A DNA stretch of 64,000 nucleotides from Vibrio metschnikovii CIP 69.14 (GCF_000176155.1 NZ_ACZO01000008.1:124001-188000); one strand, 5' to 3'; positions 37,014-46,650 are shown, numbered from the stretch's first letter. Notes: generated by a model not told the origin, from the sequence alone. A program made the numbers and translations.

Positions 37014-38841
37014 GACCGGTTAAATGCTCCTGAATGACATCCAAAAACGGATCGGCGTATTTCTCTAGTTTGCGCTGACCAACCCCATTTACGGCCAGCA
37101 TTTCGCCATAAGACGTTGGTAAAATATCCGCCATATCAATGAGAGTCGCATCGCTAAAGACCACATACGGTGGTAAACCTTCTTCATCGGCCAGCGATTT
37201 GCGCAGTTTACGTAATTTCGCAAACAGTTTTTTGTCGTAATTTTTATTCGACAATTTATCCGATTTCACCGCCCGTGCTGCGGTATCTAAACGTGGCACG
37301 GCTAATTCAACCGCTTTGTCGCCACGCAGAATCGGCCGGGCTTCTTCGGTCAACTGCAAGGTGGAATTGCGAGTAATATTTTGCTGTAGCAAGCCCTTAT
37401 GAATCAACTGACGGAAAATGCTCACCCAGTAATCATGGCTGTGATCGCGCCCTAAACCATAGGTAGAGAGTTTATCGTGACCATTTTCACGAATCCGGAT
37501 ATTTTGCATCCCACGCAGCACTTCCACCACGTAACCAATCCCAAAACTCTGCTGAACACGATAAACACAAGACAGCGCTTTGCGCACTTGCTCCGTGGCA
37601 TCGAAATGTTTCGGTGGGTCAAGGCAGACATCACAGTTACCGCAAGGCGTATCACGATATTCGCCAAAGTAGTTGAGCAATACTTGTCGGCGGCAGGTTT
37701 GCGCCTCAGCAAAATGACTCATCGCCGTCAGTTTATGGCTTTCGACCTGCTTTTGAGGCCCCTCTTCTTTTTCATCTAGCATGCGGCGCAGCCAAACGAT
37801 ATCGGCAGGGTCGTAAAGCATGATCGCTTCAGCAGGCAAACCATCTCGTCCCGCACGTCCGGTCTCTTGATAGTAAGATTCAATATTGCGTGGAATATCA
37901 AAATGGACCACAAAACGCACATTGGACTTATTAATCCCCATCCCAAAGGCGACCGTAGCAACAACAATTTGCACGTCATCACGCTGAAACGCCTCTTGAA
38001 CATAAGCACGCTCATCAACCTCCATCCCAGCATGATAACTGGCTGCTCGAATGCCGTTATTGCACAACTTTTCCGTCAGCATTTCGACTTTTTTACGACT
38101 GCCACAATAGATGATCCCACATTGGCCGCGTTGCGTTTCTAAATAACGGATCACTTGCGATACGGGTTTGTGCTTTTCGACTAGGGTGTAACGAATATTG
38201 GGTCGATCAAAGCTGCCCAAATAAGTGTGCGGATTAGCCAATTGCAGGCGATGTAAAATATCAATTCGCGTTGCATCATCTGCCGTTGCCGTCAGTGCCA
38301 TAAAGGGAACGTGAGGGAAAACCTGTTTAAGTTGACCAAGTGAGGCGTACTCTCGGCGAAAATCATGCCCCCACTGAGAAATACAGTGCGCCTCATCCAC
38401 GGCGATCATCGCTAATGGTAGCTGTTGTAAACGTTCGATAAAATCGGCCATTAACACTCGCTCTGGCGAGACATAAAGCAATTTTATCTGCCCACGATTA
38501 ATTCGGTTATAAATCGCAATCAGCGTCTCGCGTGAGAGACTGGAGTTGACACACTCCGCGGCAACACCATTGGCTTTGAGCTGATCGACCTGATCTTTCA
38601 TCAATGAGATCAGCGGTGAAATCACCACGGTGAGCCCGGGAAACACTAACGCAGGGATCTGGTAGCAAAGCGATTTACCGCCCCCAGTAGGCATAATCAC
38701 CAAGCTGTCTTGCCCAGCGATCGCCGCCTCTATCACCTCTTGCTGTCCAACCCGAAACGTCTGATAGCCAAACACCTCACGTAATACGTGCTGCGGCGAT
38801 AAGTTAAGTTCCGGTTGTTCAACGAGTACAGTGGCGGTCAT
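37006..38841 (-). CDS. recQ: ATP-dependent DNA helicase RecQ
   Basis: A 611-residue 3'-5' helicase when started at ATG 38841 (MTATVLVEQ); the frame also allows a TTG four codons upstream. Walker A is MPTGGGKSLCYQ, Walker B is AVDEAHCISQWGHDFR, motif VI is QETGRAGRDG, the RQC zinc cysteines are in CGNCDVCLDPP, and a C-terminal HRDC domain (about 525-605) follows. RecQ acts in RecF-pathway recombination and at stalled forks. The downstream small gene overlaps it. Confidence 0.97.
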   Translation of the reverse strand: MTATVLVEQPELNLSPQHVLREVFGYQTFRVGQQEVIEAAIAGQDSLVIMPTGGGKSLCYQIPALVFPGLTVVISPLISLMKDQVDQLKANGVAAECVNSSLSRETLIAIYNRINRGQIKLLYVSPERVLMADFIERLQQLPLAMIAVDEAHCISQWGHDFRREYASLGQLKQVFPHVPFMALTATADDATRIDILHRLQLANPHTYLGSFDRPNIRYTLVEKHKPVSQVIRYLETQRGQCGIIYCGSRKKVEMLTEKLCNNGIRAASYHAGMEVDERAYVQEAFQRDDVQIVVATVAFGMGINKSNVRFVVHFDIPRNIESYYQETGRAGRDGLPAEAIMLYDPADIVWLRRMLDEKEEGPQKQVESHKLTAMSHFAEAQTCRRQVLLNYFGEYRDTPCGNCDVCLDPPKHFDATEQVRKALSCVYRVQQSFGIGYVVEVLRGMQNIRIRENGHDKLSTYGLGRDHSHDYWVSIFRQLIHKGLLQQNITRNSTLQLTEEARPILRGDKAVELAVPRLDTAARAVKSDKLSNKNYDKKLFAKLRKLRKSLADEEGLPPYVVFSDATLIDMADILPTSYGEMLAVNGVGQRKLEKYADPFLDVIQEHLTGHG

Positions 38842-39066
38842 GCAAGCTCTCAATCATGAGTAGGGATGCTGATACTTCAAGTATCAGAACAGTCGGTTAT
38901 TGTAGTGCCGTTTGCCGGTGAATAAAACCGCAAAGTAGTCGATGAATTCGATTTACAGGTTATACTCTCAGCGGTTAACCTTTGGTTACGTTTTTACGTA
39001 TTAGTTAACACGCCCTGGCCAGCATTTCTCCTCTTTATCCCTTGCGACAGCAGAGAATTCAACATC

Positions 39067-39978
39067 ATGACACTAGAACAACAACAAGAAGCTAAAAAAG
39101 GTATCTTTTTAGCGATCAGTGCTTACACCATGTGGGGCGTAGCACCGATTTATTTTAAATTACTGGGCCACGTTTCTCCGCTAGAAATTCTCAGCCATCG
39201 GATTATTTGGTCTTTCTTCTTACTAGCAGGCTTACTTCACTTCAGTCACCAGTGGCGTCATGTAGTGGACATTTTCCAATCCAAAATCAAGCTTGGTTAT
39301 TTGTTGATCACCGCCCTCTTGATTGGGGGTAACTGGTTGATTTTTATCTGGGCAATTAATGCCAACCATATGCTTGATGCCAGTCTTGGCTATTACATCA
39401 ACCCAATCCTGAATGTCTTTCTTGGCATGCTATTTTTAGGTGAACGACTACGTAAATTACAATGGTTTGCCGTGCTACTGGCGATGATTGGCGTTGGTAT
39501 TCAGTTGGTGGTATTTGGGTCGCTGCCAGTGGTAGCGCTAGTGCTCGCCACTACATTTGGTTTATACGGTTTGCTGCGCAAAAAAGTCGGCGTGGGGGCG
39601 CAAAGTGGTCTATTTATCGAAACCTTATTTTTACTGCCTGTCGCCGCGTTATATCTGTTTATGCTGGCCGATACGCCAACCAGCCACCTATCGAACAATG
39701 ACTGGTCATTGAATCTACTGCTGATCAGCGCAGGTATCATCACCACTTTACCTTTGCTCTGTTTCACTGGTGCGGCAACACGCCTTAAGTTATCGACGCT
39801 CGGTTTCTTCCAATATATCGGCCCCAGCTTCATGTTCTTACTCGCCGTTTTGGTATACGGCGAAGCGTTCAGCGCCGATAAAGCGATAACTTTCGTCTTT
39901 ATTTGGGGCGCACTGATCGCCTTTAGTTACGATGGATTAACTTATAAACGCCATACGACGCGTATTGTTACCGAGTAA
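39067..39978 (+). CDS. rarD: EamA family transporter RarD
   Basis: A 303-residue inner-membrane protein with ten hydrophobic segments in two EamA repeats. KGIFLAISAYTMWGVAPIYFKLL at the start and FQYIGPSFMFLLAVLVYGE near the end are typical of RarD. The family is related to drug/metabolite exporters; the E. coli gene is linked to chloramphenicol sensitivity by name only and the true substrate is unknown. It is divergent from recQ. Confidence 0.9.
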   Translation: MTLEQQQEAKKGIFLAISAYTMWGVAPIYFKLLGHVSPLEILSHRIIWSFFLLAGLLHFSHQWRHVVDIFQSKIKLGYLLITALLIGGNWLIFIWAINANHMLDASLGYYINPILNVFLGMLFLGERLRKLQWFAVLLAMIGVGIQLVVFGSLPVVALVLATTFGLYGLLRKKVGVGAQSGLFIETLFLLPVAALYLFMLADTPTSHLSNNDWSLNLLLISAGIITTLPLLCFTGAATRLKLSTLGFFQYIGPSFMFLLAVLVYGEAFSADKAITFVFIWGALIAFSYDGLTYKRHTTRIVTE

Positions 39979-40056
39979 GGTGATCATTTTTTACAAGACA
40001 AGGCAATGGGTAACGATTAAGCTTAGTGGTATCGATTCTCATACCACTAAGCTCAC

Positions 40057-40851
40057 ATGGATACGATTCGATATTATTCAACGCCGCATCAAGCGATTAA
40101 TCTCATTGAAGCTGACTATAAAAAGTTTGCCTTTCAACGCCACTATCATCTGGATTTTCATATCGGTTTGATCACCAGTGGCCAACAAAAGTTTGTTTAT
40201 CGTGGCAGCCAACATCAGGTAGGACACGGACAGATCGTCATCATGCCACCGGATGAACTTCACGATGGTCAATCTTTATTTGACTCAGGCTATCAAGTAC
40301 GAGTGTTATCAATCACTCCAGAATGGTTTAGTGAACATGTAGCATTAAGCAGCTCTCACGCTATGATCAATTTTAATCGCGTAATTGTTGATGACCAATC
40401 GATTTTTCAGCAACTGTCTCAGCTCCATCAACGCTTACTGTTACCTAACCTAAGCCAACTAGAACAAGATTGCCTCCCATACGAAGGACTCGCCAATTTA
40501 ATTCATCGCTATAGTATAACTAAAGAAAAAGTGGCGATTCCGCTTGGCGTACAAACTATTGCGACGCTGAAAGAGTTTCTGATCTCCAATATCGATCAAC
40601 CTGTACAATTGGCACAACTTGCCCAGCTTTGTCAGCTCAGTCCAACTCAGTTTCAACGTCATTTTAAAGCTCAAATGGGTATGACACCCTACGCTTGGTT
40701 TACTCGACTACGTCTAGAGCAGGGCATGAAACTGATAAAAAGTGGTCTAGCAGGAACGGAAGTCGCTCATCGAGTCGGATTTTACGATCAAGCCCATTTT
40801 ACCAAAGCCTTTAAATGGACTTATGGTGTAACTCCCTCGGCCATCGATTAA
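40057..40851 (+). CDS. AraC family regulator with cupin sensor
   Basis: A 264-residue regulator. The N-terminal part (about 1-150) is a small AraC-type cupin domain (YHLDFHIGLITSGQQKFVYRG, VIMPPDELHDGQ), and two helix-turn-helix motifs make the C-terminal 100 residues (VQLAQLAQLCQLSPTQFQRHFKAQMGMTPYAWFTRLRLEQG and AHRVGFYDQAHFTKAFKWTYGVTPS). The gene lies 75 bases before a LysE-type exporter in the same direction, a common regulator-exporter pair. The ligand is probably an amino acid, which is inferred from the neighbour. Confidence 0.88.
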   Translation: MDTIRYYSTPHQAINLIEADYKKFAFQRHYHLDFHIGLITSGQQKFVYRGSQHQVGHGQIVIMPPDELHDGQSLFDSGYQVRVLSITPEWFSEHVALSSSHAMINFNRVIVDDQSIFQQLSQLHQRLLLPNLSQLEQDCLPYEGLANLIHRYSITKEKVAIPLGVQTIATLKEFLISNIDQPVQLAQLAQLCQLSPTQFQRHFKAQMGMTPYAWFTRLRLEQGMKLIKSGLAGTEVAHRVGFYDQAHFTKAFKWTYGVTPSAID

Positions 40852-40926
40852 ACGTCAATAATTTACAATCGCACAGCGGTTTAATCTGGCATTCTTGATT
40901 CTCTCCAATTTTTTGAGCCAATAACC

Positions 40927-41589
40927 ATGAATGAAATCAGCTTATTAATCACTTTAGCCAGTGTCCATTTCATTGCTTTGATGAGTCCGGGGCCAGATAT
41001 GGCGCTGGTGATTCAAAACGCTACTCGCTATGGTCGCCACACTGGGCTTTATATTGCCCTCGGGCTCTCCTGCGGCATCTTGTTTCACTCGTTACTAAGC
41101 TTAACGGGAGTCAGCTATCTTGTTCATCAACAGCCCTTGCTGTTTGCACTCGTCCAAGTCGCCGGTGGCAGTTACTTACTCTATCTGGGCAGTAATGCAC
41201 TACGCCATACCATGCAACACTGGAAAACAGACAGTGGGATTATCTCCCAGCGCACAGAACTGCTACTGAATAATAAGCGACAAGCGTTTTCTCGTGGCTT
41301 AATTACCAATCTGTTTAATCCTAAGGCCTTGGTTTTTTTCATCAGTTTGATGTCAACGTTAGTGCCAGCCAGTATGTCACTACAAGGTAAAGGGATGGCG
41401 TTACTGATTCTATGGGCTATCTCACTGCTGTGGTTTGCCGCACTAGCGTGGATGCTGTCAACCGAGCGCTTGCAGCGTAAATTGCAACGAGCAAGCCGCT
41501 ATATTGATTTATTGTGTGGGATTATTTTCAGCCTAATTGGCTTAATGATTCTCTCTCAAGCGCTGATCGGCTTGTTTTATCAATCCTAA
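40927..41589 (+). CDS. LysE/RhtB family amino acid exporter
   Basis: A 220-residue inner-membrane protein with six hydrophobic segments. HFIALMSPGPDMALVIQNATRYGRHTGL is the family signature, and FSRGLITNLFNPKALVFFISLM follows in the central loop. It exports an amino acid or homoserine lactone-like metabolite; the exact substrate is not readable. It probably answers to the AraC regulator upstream. Its stop lies about 50 bases before the distal control site of the regulatory RNA gene that follows. Confidence 0.9.
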   Translation: MNEISLLITLASVHFIALMSPGPDMALVIQNATRYGRHTGLYIALGLSCGILFHSLLSLTGVSYLVHQQPLLFALVQVAGGSYLLYLGSNALRHTMQHWKTDSGIISQRTELLLNNKRQAFSRGLITNLFNPKALVFFISLMSTLVPASMSLQGKGMALLILWAISLLWFAALAWMLSTERLQRKLQRASRYIDLLCGIIFSLIGLMILSQALIGLFYQS

Positions 41590-41636
41590 TCGATCTTCGA
41601 GCTCAGCGAGCAAAGAGGAAGATTGGCTTGCCCTTT

Positions 41637-41654
41637 TGTAAGCGATCTCGCACA
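41637..41654 (+). promoter_or_regulatory. VarA/UvrY (GacA)-box-like site upstream of the Csr RNA
   Basis: TGTAAGCGATCTCGCACA resembles the GacA box TGTAAG-N6-CTTACA: the left half is exact and the right half matches at 4 of 6 bases. It lies about 170 bases before the predicted transcription start, the distance at which such sites are found upstream of csrB and rsm genes. Confidence 0.6.
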
Positions 41655-41780
41655 AATAAGTAAGCCAACATCGTTTTCTCTCTAGAGTAACGCCACTAAA
41701 AAAACCATAACCAGCTGAATTTAAAAACTTTAAAACAAAATCTATAGCATGAAATTTATTGTGCATTTATTTTTAGTCTC

Positions 41781-41808
41781 TTGTTGAATCCGCTTAAAAA
41801 CGTAATAT
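41781..41808 (+). promoter_or_regulatory. Promoter of the Csr-type RNA
   Basis: TTGTTG (41781-41786) and TAATAT (41803-41808) with a 16-base gap place the start near 41815, just before the first GGA motifs. Confidence 0.6.
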
Positions 41809-41814
41809 GAGTGG

Positions 41815-42223
41815 TGTCGGAAGGATGCTGACACGGAACAGAAATTACTACGGACAGTAAACGTCAGGATGACGAGTGATGGTTAAGGATCAATCATCAG
41901 CAAGGACTGCACAGGGACATTGAAAGGATGCACTCGTTACTAGGATGGTAACGACAACGGAATGACAATGGACTCCTCTGGATGAGGCAAGGATTGAACA
42001 TCAGGATGATGTCAAGGACACTGCTCAGGGAACAAGTAAGCGAACTAACAGGATGGTTAGTCGATCAGGATGATAAAGGACACCGCTAGGAAGGCGATGG
42101 ACGGATTACGCTAAAGGATATGGCATACTATCAAGGAATTGATGCAGGGAGCACCGATTGAGTAGCTGGATTGCTGCAAGTAAGACCCTAACCCCGCAGG
42201 CTTTGCCCGCGGGGTTTTCTTTT
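41815..42223 (+). ncRNA. CsrB/CsrC/CsrD-type CsrA-sequestering RNA
   Basis: About 410 bases without a sense ORF contain roughly 27 GGA trinucleotides, mostly in AAGGA, CAGGA or CGGA contexts. Many are flanked by short complementary arms that place GGA in hairpin loops, for example TGTC-GGAAGGATGC-GACA near 41816, CATC-AGGAT-GATG near 42000 and CTAAC-AGGATG-GTTAG near 42045. RNAs of this type bind many CsrA dimers and free target mRNAs. Vibrios have three (CsrB, CsrC, CsrD), activated by VarS/VarA; I cannot tell which this is. The promoter, distal VarA-like box and terminator all fit. Start is estimated from the -10 box. Confidence 0.88.
42191..42223 (+). terminator. Rho-independent terminator of the Csr-type RNA
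   Basis: ACCCCGC pairs with GCGGGGT, with an inner GGC/GCC loop, and TTTTCTTTT follows. Confidence 0.93.
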
Positions 42224-42232
42224 ATCGGTAAT

Positions 42233-42261
42233 CAGCGTTACCCACTTGTTTGGTAACGCTG
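42233..42261 (-). terminator. Hairpin after uvrD
   Basis: CAGCGTTACC and GGTAACGCTG are perfect inverted repeats 8 bases past the uvrD stop. The T-run on the minus strand is weak (ATTACC), so termination is uncertain. Confidence 0.5.
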
Positions 42262-42268
42262 AAAAACG

Positions 42269-44440
42269 TTAGGCTTTTTCTAGTCGAGCATAAGCGGTGA
42301 CCAGCCATTTAATGCCTTCACCATTAAACGCGACTTGCACTCTGCTCTGTGGGCCACTGCCTTCAAAGTTGATGATCGTACCTTCACCGAATTTCGGATG
42401 CCGCACTCGAGCCCCTAAACTAAAGCCCGTTTCATTAAAATTCTCTTTCACCGCGCTAGTGCTAAACCGGCCACTGTTAGTGGGTCTGCTGACTTGCGCT
42501 TTCATACGCACTTCATCTAAACACTGCTCAGGTAATTCGCGAATAAAACGCGATGGCTTGTGATATTTGTCTTGGCCGTACAAACGGCGAATTTCTGCAT
42601 GGGTGATGTATAACTTTTGCATCGCTCGCGTCATGCCGACATAACACAGACGGCGCTCTTCTTCTAAACGCCCCGCTTCTTCAGCGGACATTTGGCTCGG
42701 GAACATACCTTCTTCGACACCAACCATAAACACCAAAGGAAATTCGAGTCCTTTCGCGCTGTGTAACGTCATCAATTGCACCGCATCATCAAACTCATCC
42801 GCTTGCCCTTCCCCTGCTTCCAGTGCTGCATGGGTTAAAAATGCGGTTAGCATGCTCATCTCATCGGCTTCTTCTGGTTTTTCAAACTGACGCGTGGCGG
42901 TGACCAATTCCTCCAAGTTTTCGATTCGCGCCTTAGATTTCTCGCCTTTCTCTTGTTCATACATGGCGTATAAACCCGAAGTTTTGATTACGTGGTCCGT
43001 TTGTACGTAAAGTGGCATCTCAGCGCTATCATCTTCCAAGGCATTAATCAGCTCAACAAAACGGCTCAAAGCTCCCGCAGCACGTCCAGTTAGCACTTGC
43101 TCATTTAATAACGCGATACTGGCATCCCATAAAGTACAACCGCGATCACGAGCAGCAAAACGAATGGTTTCCAGCGTTTTATCACCCAGCCCTCGCACCG
43201 GAGTATTGATCACTCGTTCAAAAGCCGAATCATCATGACGATTAGCGATTAAACGTAAATAGCTCAGCGAATCTTTGATCTCTTGGCGTTCAAAAAAGCG
43301 CATCCCACCATAGATACGATAAGGTAGACCAGCTTGAATTAACGCTTCTTCCAATACCCGTGACTGAGCGTTATTGCGATAAAGCATCGCACAATCATTG
43401 AGTAAGCCCCCATTATCTCGCCACTCTTTAATTTTGGTCACCGTGAAGCGGGCTTCATCCAAATCGTTATAAGCAGAGTACACCGAGATCCGCTCGCCTT
43501 CATTACCATCGGTCCATAGCTCTTTACCCATCCGCTCGGTGTTATTGGCAATTAAGGCGTTCGAGGCCTGTAAGATGGTTTTGGTTGAACGGTAGTTTTG
43601 CTCAAGACGAATGGTGTTAACACTCGGAAATTCCAAGGTGAATTTTTCAATATTGGCGATATTCGCTCCGCGCCAGCCATAAATCGATTGATCGTCATCA
43701 CCCACAATCATCACATGACATTCAGGTCCGGCTAACATGCGTAGCCAAGCGTACTGAATATTATTGGTATCTTGAAATTCGTCGACCAGAATATGTTTGA
43801 AACGCGCTTGATAGTGTTCGCGAATATGCTGTTTATCACGCAAAAGCTCATGAGTACGCAATAAAATTTCGGCAAAATCGACCAGCCCCGCTCGGTCGCA
43901 CGCTTCTTGATAAGCGCTGTACAACTGCAGATAGGTTTGCGTCACCGGATCGCGGTAGACATCAATATGTCGCGGACGTAATCCTTCGTCTTTTTTGCCA
44001 TTGACCCACCAACAAACCTGTTTAGCGGGCCACTGTTTCTCATCGAGATTTTGCGCTTTGATTAAACGGCGTAATAAACGCAGTTGATCTTCAGAATCCA
44101 GAATTTGAAAATCTTCCGGCAAATTGGCGTCTAAATAGTGAGCACGTAAAATACGATGACAAATGCCGTGGAAGGTACCATTCCACATACCCGATGCGCT
44201 GCCTTGCATTAGCTCTTCAATGCGTCCACGCATTTCTGCAGCGGCTTTATTGGTAAACGTCACCGACATGACCGAAAACGGCGACGCTTGTTCAACCGAG
44301 ATTAGCCAAGCAATACGATGCACTAGTACCCGTGTTTTACCACTGCCCGCTCCTGCCAACACCAATAGATTTTCTAAAGGAGCGGCAACGGCTTCGCGCT
44401 GTTTATCGTTGAGACCATCGAGCAAAAGAGAGGGATCCAT
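42269..44440 (-). CDS. uvrD: DNA helicase II UvrD
   Basis: A 723-residue superfamily 1 helicase that displaces nicked strands in nucleotide excision and mismatch repair. Walker A is AGAGSGKTRVLVHR, motif II is HILVDEFQDTN, motif IV/V LEQNYRST and LMTLHSAKGLEFP, motif VI VGMTRA. I start it at the second Met (MDPSLLLDGLNDKQ), which aligns with E. coli MDVSYLLDSLNDKQ. A LexA-box-like sequence and a good promoter lie directly upstream, so it is probably SOS-induced. It is convergent with the Csr-type RNA. Confidence 0.97.
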   Translation of the reverse strand: MDPSLLLDGLNDKQREAVAAPLENLLVLAGAGSGKTRVLVHRIAWLISVEQASPFSVMSVTFTNKAAAEMRGRIEELMQGSASGMWNGTFHGICHRILRAHYLDANLPEDFQILDSEDQLRLLRRLIKAQNLDEKQWPAKQVCWWVNGKKDEGLRPRHIDVYRDPVTQTYLQLYSAYQEACDRAGLVDFAEILLRTHELLRDKQHIREHYQARFKHILVDEFQDTNNIQYAWLRMLAGPECHVMIVGDDDQSIYGWRGANIANIEKFTLEFPSVNTIRLEQNYRSTKTILQASNALIANNTERMGKELWTDGNEGERISVYSAYNDLDEARFTVTKIKEWRDNGGLLNDCAMLYRNNAQSRVLEEALIQAGLPYRIYGGMRFFERQEIKDSLSYLRLIANRHDDSAFERVINTPVRGLGDKTLETIRFAARDRGCTLWDASIALLNEQVLTGRAAGALSRFVELINALEDDSAEMPLYVQTDHVIKTSGLYAMYEQEKGEKSKARIENLEELVTATRQFEKPEEADEMSMLTAFLTHAALEAGEGQADEFDDAVQLMTLHSAKGLEFPLVFMVGVEEGMFPSQMSAEEAGRLEEERRLCYVGMTRAMQKLYITHAEIRRLYGQDKYHKPSRFIRELPEQCLDEVRMKAQVSRPTNSGRFSTSAVKENFNETGFSLGARVRHPKFGEGTIINFEGSGPQSRVQVAFNGEGIKWLVTAYARLEKA

Positions 44441-44451
44441 CATGGCTAATC

Positions 44452-44471
44452 TACTGTTTATTTATACATAA
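44452..44471 (-). promoter_or_regulatory. LexA (SOS) box of uvrD
   Basis: TACTGT-TTATTTAT-ACATAA follows the consensus TACTGT-(AT)4-ACAGTA, differing in the right half at only a few bases. It overlaps the expected transcription start and lies 12 bases before the uvrD start codon. Confidence 0.75.
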
Positions 44472-44479
44472 TTTGTACG

Positions 44480-44508
44480 ATTATACTCTTAAACGATGGG
44501 ATAACCAA
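44480..44508 (-). promoter_or_regulatory. Promoter of uvrD
   Basis: On the minus strand, TTGGTT (44503-44508) and a perfect TATAAT (44480-44485) with 17-base spacing. The LexA box lies 8 bases downstream of the -10, where repressor would block RNA polymerase. Confidence 0.75.
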
Positions 44509-44556
44509 ATGACGTCATAAGTCTCCGTTTCATCGTGATCGTCGAGTGATGGCATA

Positions 44557-44583
44557 GAAAAGGGCTGCATGTGCAGCCCTTCT
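44557..44583 (-). terminator. Rho-independent terminator after prlC
   Basis: On the minus strand GGGCTGCA-CA-TGCAGCCC is followed by TTTTCT, about 25 bases past the prlC stop. Confidence 0.85.
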
Positions 44584-44607
44584 AAGTAATGTTCACTTGA
44601 CGTGTAT

Positions 44608-46650
44608 TTAAGCGGCGATCCCGGCATGGCGTAGCATAGCGTCGATTTGTGGTTCACGACCACGAAAACGCTTGAATAGCTCCATAGGCTCTTCACTGCC
44701 GCCCATTTCAAGAATGTTTTCTAGGAAGCTTTGTCCAGTTTGAGTATTAAAAATGCCCTCTTCTTCAAAGCGTGAAAATGCATCCGCAGACAACACTTCA
44801 GCCCATAAGTAGCTGTAGTAACCGGCGCTATAACCACCAGCAAAAATATGGCTAAAGCTGTGAGAGAAACGGTTCCACTCTAAGCTTGGTAATACTGAGA
44901 CCTTTTTCTTCACCTCAGCTAAGGTTTCTAGCACTTTTGGCCCGACTTCTGGGTCGTAGGTGGTATGAAGCGTAAAGTCGAACAGACCGAATTCCAATTG
45001 ACGCAAAATAAACATCGCCGATTGGAAGTTCTTCGCAGCGAGCATTTTATCCAGCATGGCTTTTGGCAGCGGTTCACCGGTTTGGTAATGGCCCGAAATA
45101 AAGGTCAATGCCTCTTCTTCCCAGCACCAGTTTTCTAAAAATTGACTCGGTAACTCAACCGCGTCCCAAGGCACACCATTGATGCCAGACACCGAGCCAA
45201 TCTCGACTTGAGTCAGCATATGATGAATACCGTGACCAAATTCGTGAAACAGCGTCACCACTTCATCATGAGTAAATAAGGCTGGCTTATCGCCGATTGG
45301 ACGGTTGAAGTTACAGGTTAAATAAGCCACTGGCGTTTGCAATTCACCATTTTGCGTCACACGACGGCCACGGCAATCATCCATCCAAGCACCGCCCCGT
45401 TTATGCTCACGAGCGTACAGATCAAGATAGAAGCTACCACGTAAGGTATGGTTGGAATCAAAAATATCAAAGAAACGTACCGAAGGATGCCAAGTATCTA
45501 CCCCTGCACGCTCTTTAACCGACATACCGAACACACGGTGAAGCACTTCAAATAAGCCTTTGACTACCGTCTGCTCAGGGAAATAAGGACGCAATTCCTC
45601 ATCGGAAATGTTAAACAAGTGCTGTTTTTGCTTCTCACTGTAGTAAGCGACATCCCACAATTGCAGCTCAGACACGCCATATTCTTGCTCGGCAAATTGG
45701 CGTAAAGCTTCTACTTCACGCTCGCCTTGAGGCTTGGCTTTAGCCGCCAAATCATTCAGGAAGCCCAACACTTGATCTGGGGTTTCCGCCATTTTGGTCG
45801 CTAATGATTTTTCACTGTAGGAGTTAAACCCTAACATCCGAGCAATTTCATGGCGTAGCTTGAGTTTCTCAGCGATGATTTCGCTGTTGTCCCATTGACC
45901 AGCGTTAGGGCCGCGATCCGATGCTCGCGTCACGTACGCTTCGTACAACTCTTGACGCAGAGCTTGGTTATCACAATAGGTCATCACAGGTAGATAAGAA
46001 GGCATCTCTAGAGTCAATAAATACCCTTCTAACCCTTTCGCTTCTGCGGCCGCTTTCGCTGCAGCAAGGGCCGATTCTGGCATACCCGCTAACTGCTCAA
46101 CATCGGAGATCTGTTTACTCCAGCCCATGGTGGCGTCAAGGACATTATTGGAAAACTTTGAACCTAACTCGGACATGCGCTTACTGATCTCACCATAGCG
46201 TTTCTGCTCCGCGGCAGGTAAGCCAATCCCTGAAAGCTCAAAATCACGCAGGCCATCGTCGATGGTTTTTTGCTGAGCTCGAGTTAAGGTTGCAAACTCT
46301 GGACTGGCTTTAATGGCTTTATAGGCGTCAAACAGCCCTTTGTGTTGTCCAACCCAAGTGCTGTACTCAGACAGCAGAGGCAGACAGCTTTCATAAGCGT
46401 CACGTAGCTCATCACTATTAACAACGGAATTCATGTGACTAACAGGCGACCATACTCGGCTTAAGCGATCATCGACTTCTTCAATCGGCGCAATCACACT
46501 CGCCCATGAAGGTTGAGTGTTACCCTCAAGAACTTGGTTAATTTTAGTGCGGCAAGCTTCAATCACCTGTTCAACCGCAGGTTTTACATGCTCAGGTTTA
46601 ATGGCAGAAAACGGCGGTAAGTCCGTGAACGTGAGAAGAGGGTTTGACAT
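44608..46650 (-). CDS. prlC: Oligopeptidase A
   Basis: A 680-residue M3 family zinc metallopeptidase that degrades small peptides, including cleaved signal peptides, in the cytoplasm. The active site is LFHEFGHGIHHML, with the HEXXH motif and a downstream Glu in LPSQFLENW. MSNPLLTFTDLPPFSAIKPEHV at the start matches OpdA of E. coli. No signal peptide. Its promoter region shares a gap with an ERIC-like repeat and the divergent rlmJ; the rlmJ-prlC pairing is kept in enterobacteria as well. Confidence 0.96.
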   Translation of the reverse strand: MSNPLLTFTDLPPFSAIKPEHVKPAVEQVIEACRTKINQVLEGNTQPSWASVIAPIEEVDDRLSRVWSPVSHMNSVVNSDELRDAYESCLPLLSEYSTWVGQHKGLFDAYKAIKASPEFATLTRAQQKTIDDGLRDFELSGIGLPAAEQKRYGEISKRMSELGSKFSNNVLDATMGWSKQISDVEQLAGMPESALAAAKAAAEAKGLEGYLLTLEMPSYLPVMTYCDNQALRQELYEAYVTRASDRGPNAGQWDNSEIIAEKLKLRHEIARMLGFNSYSEKSLATKMAETPDQVLGFLNDLAAKAKPQGEREVEALRQFAEQEYGVSELQLWDVAYYSEKQKQHLFNISDEELRPYFPEQTVVKGLFEVLHRVFGMSVKERAGVDTWHPSVRFFDIFDSNHTLRGSFYLDLYAREHKRGGAWMDDCRGRRVTQNGELQTPVAYLTCNFNRPIGDKPALFTHDEVVTLFHEFGHGIHHMLTQVEIGSVSGINGVPWDAVELPSQFLENWCWEEEALTFISGHYQTGEPLPKAMLDKMLAAKNFQSAMFILRQLEFGLFDFTLHTTYDPEVGPKVLETLAEVKKKVSVLPSLEWNRFSHSFSHIFAGGYSAGYYSYLWAEVLSADAFSRFEEEGIFNTQTGQSFLENILEMGGSEEPMELFKRFRGREPQIDAMLRHAGIAA

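Noticed and set aside
41542..41766. 74-codon minus-strand ORF overlapping the end of the LysE-type gene
   Set aside because: It covers the VarA-like box, has no recognisable product and no ribosome-binding site.
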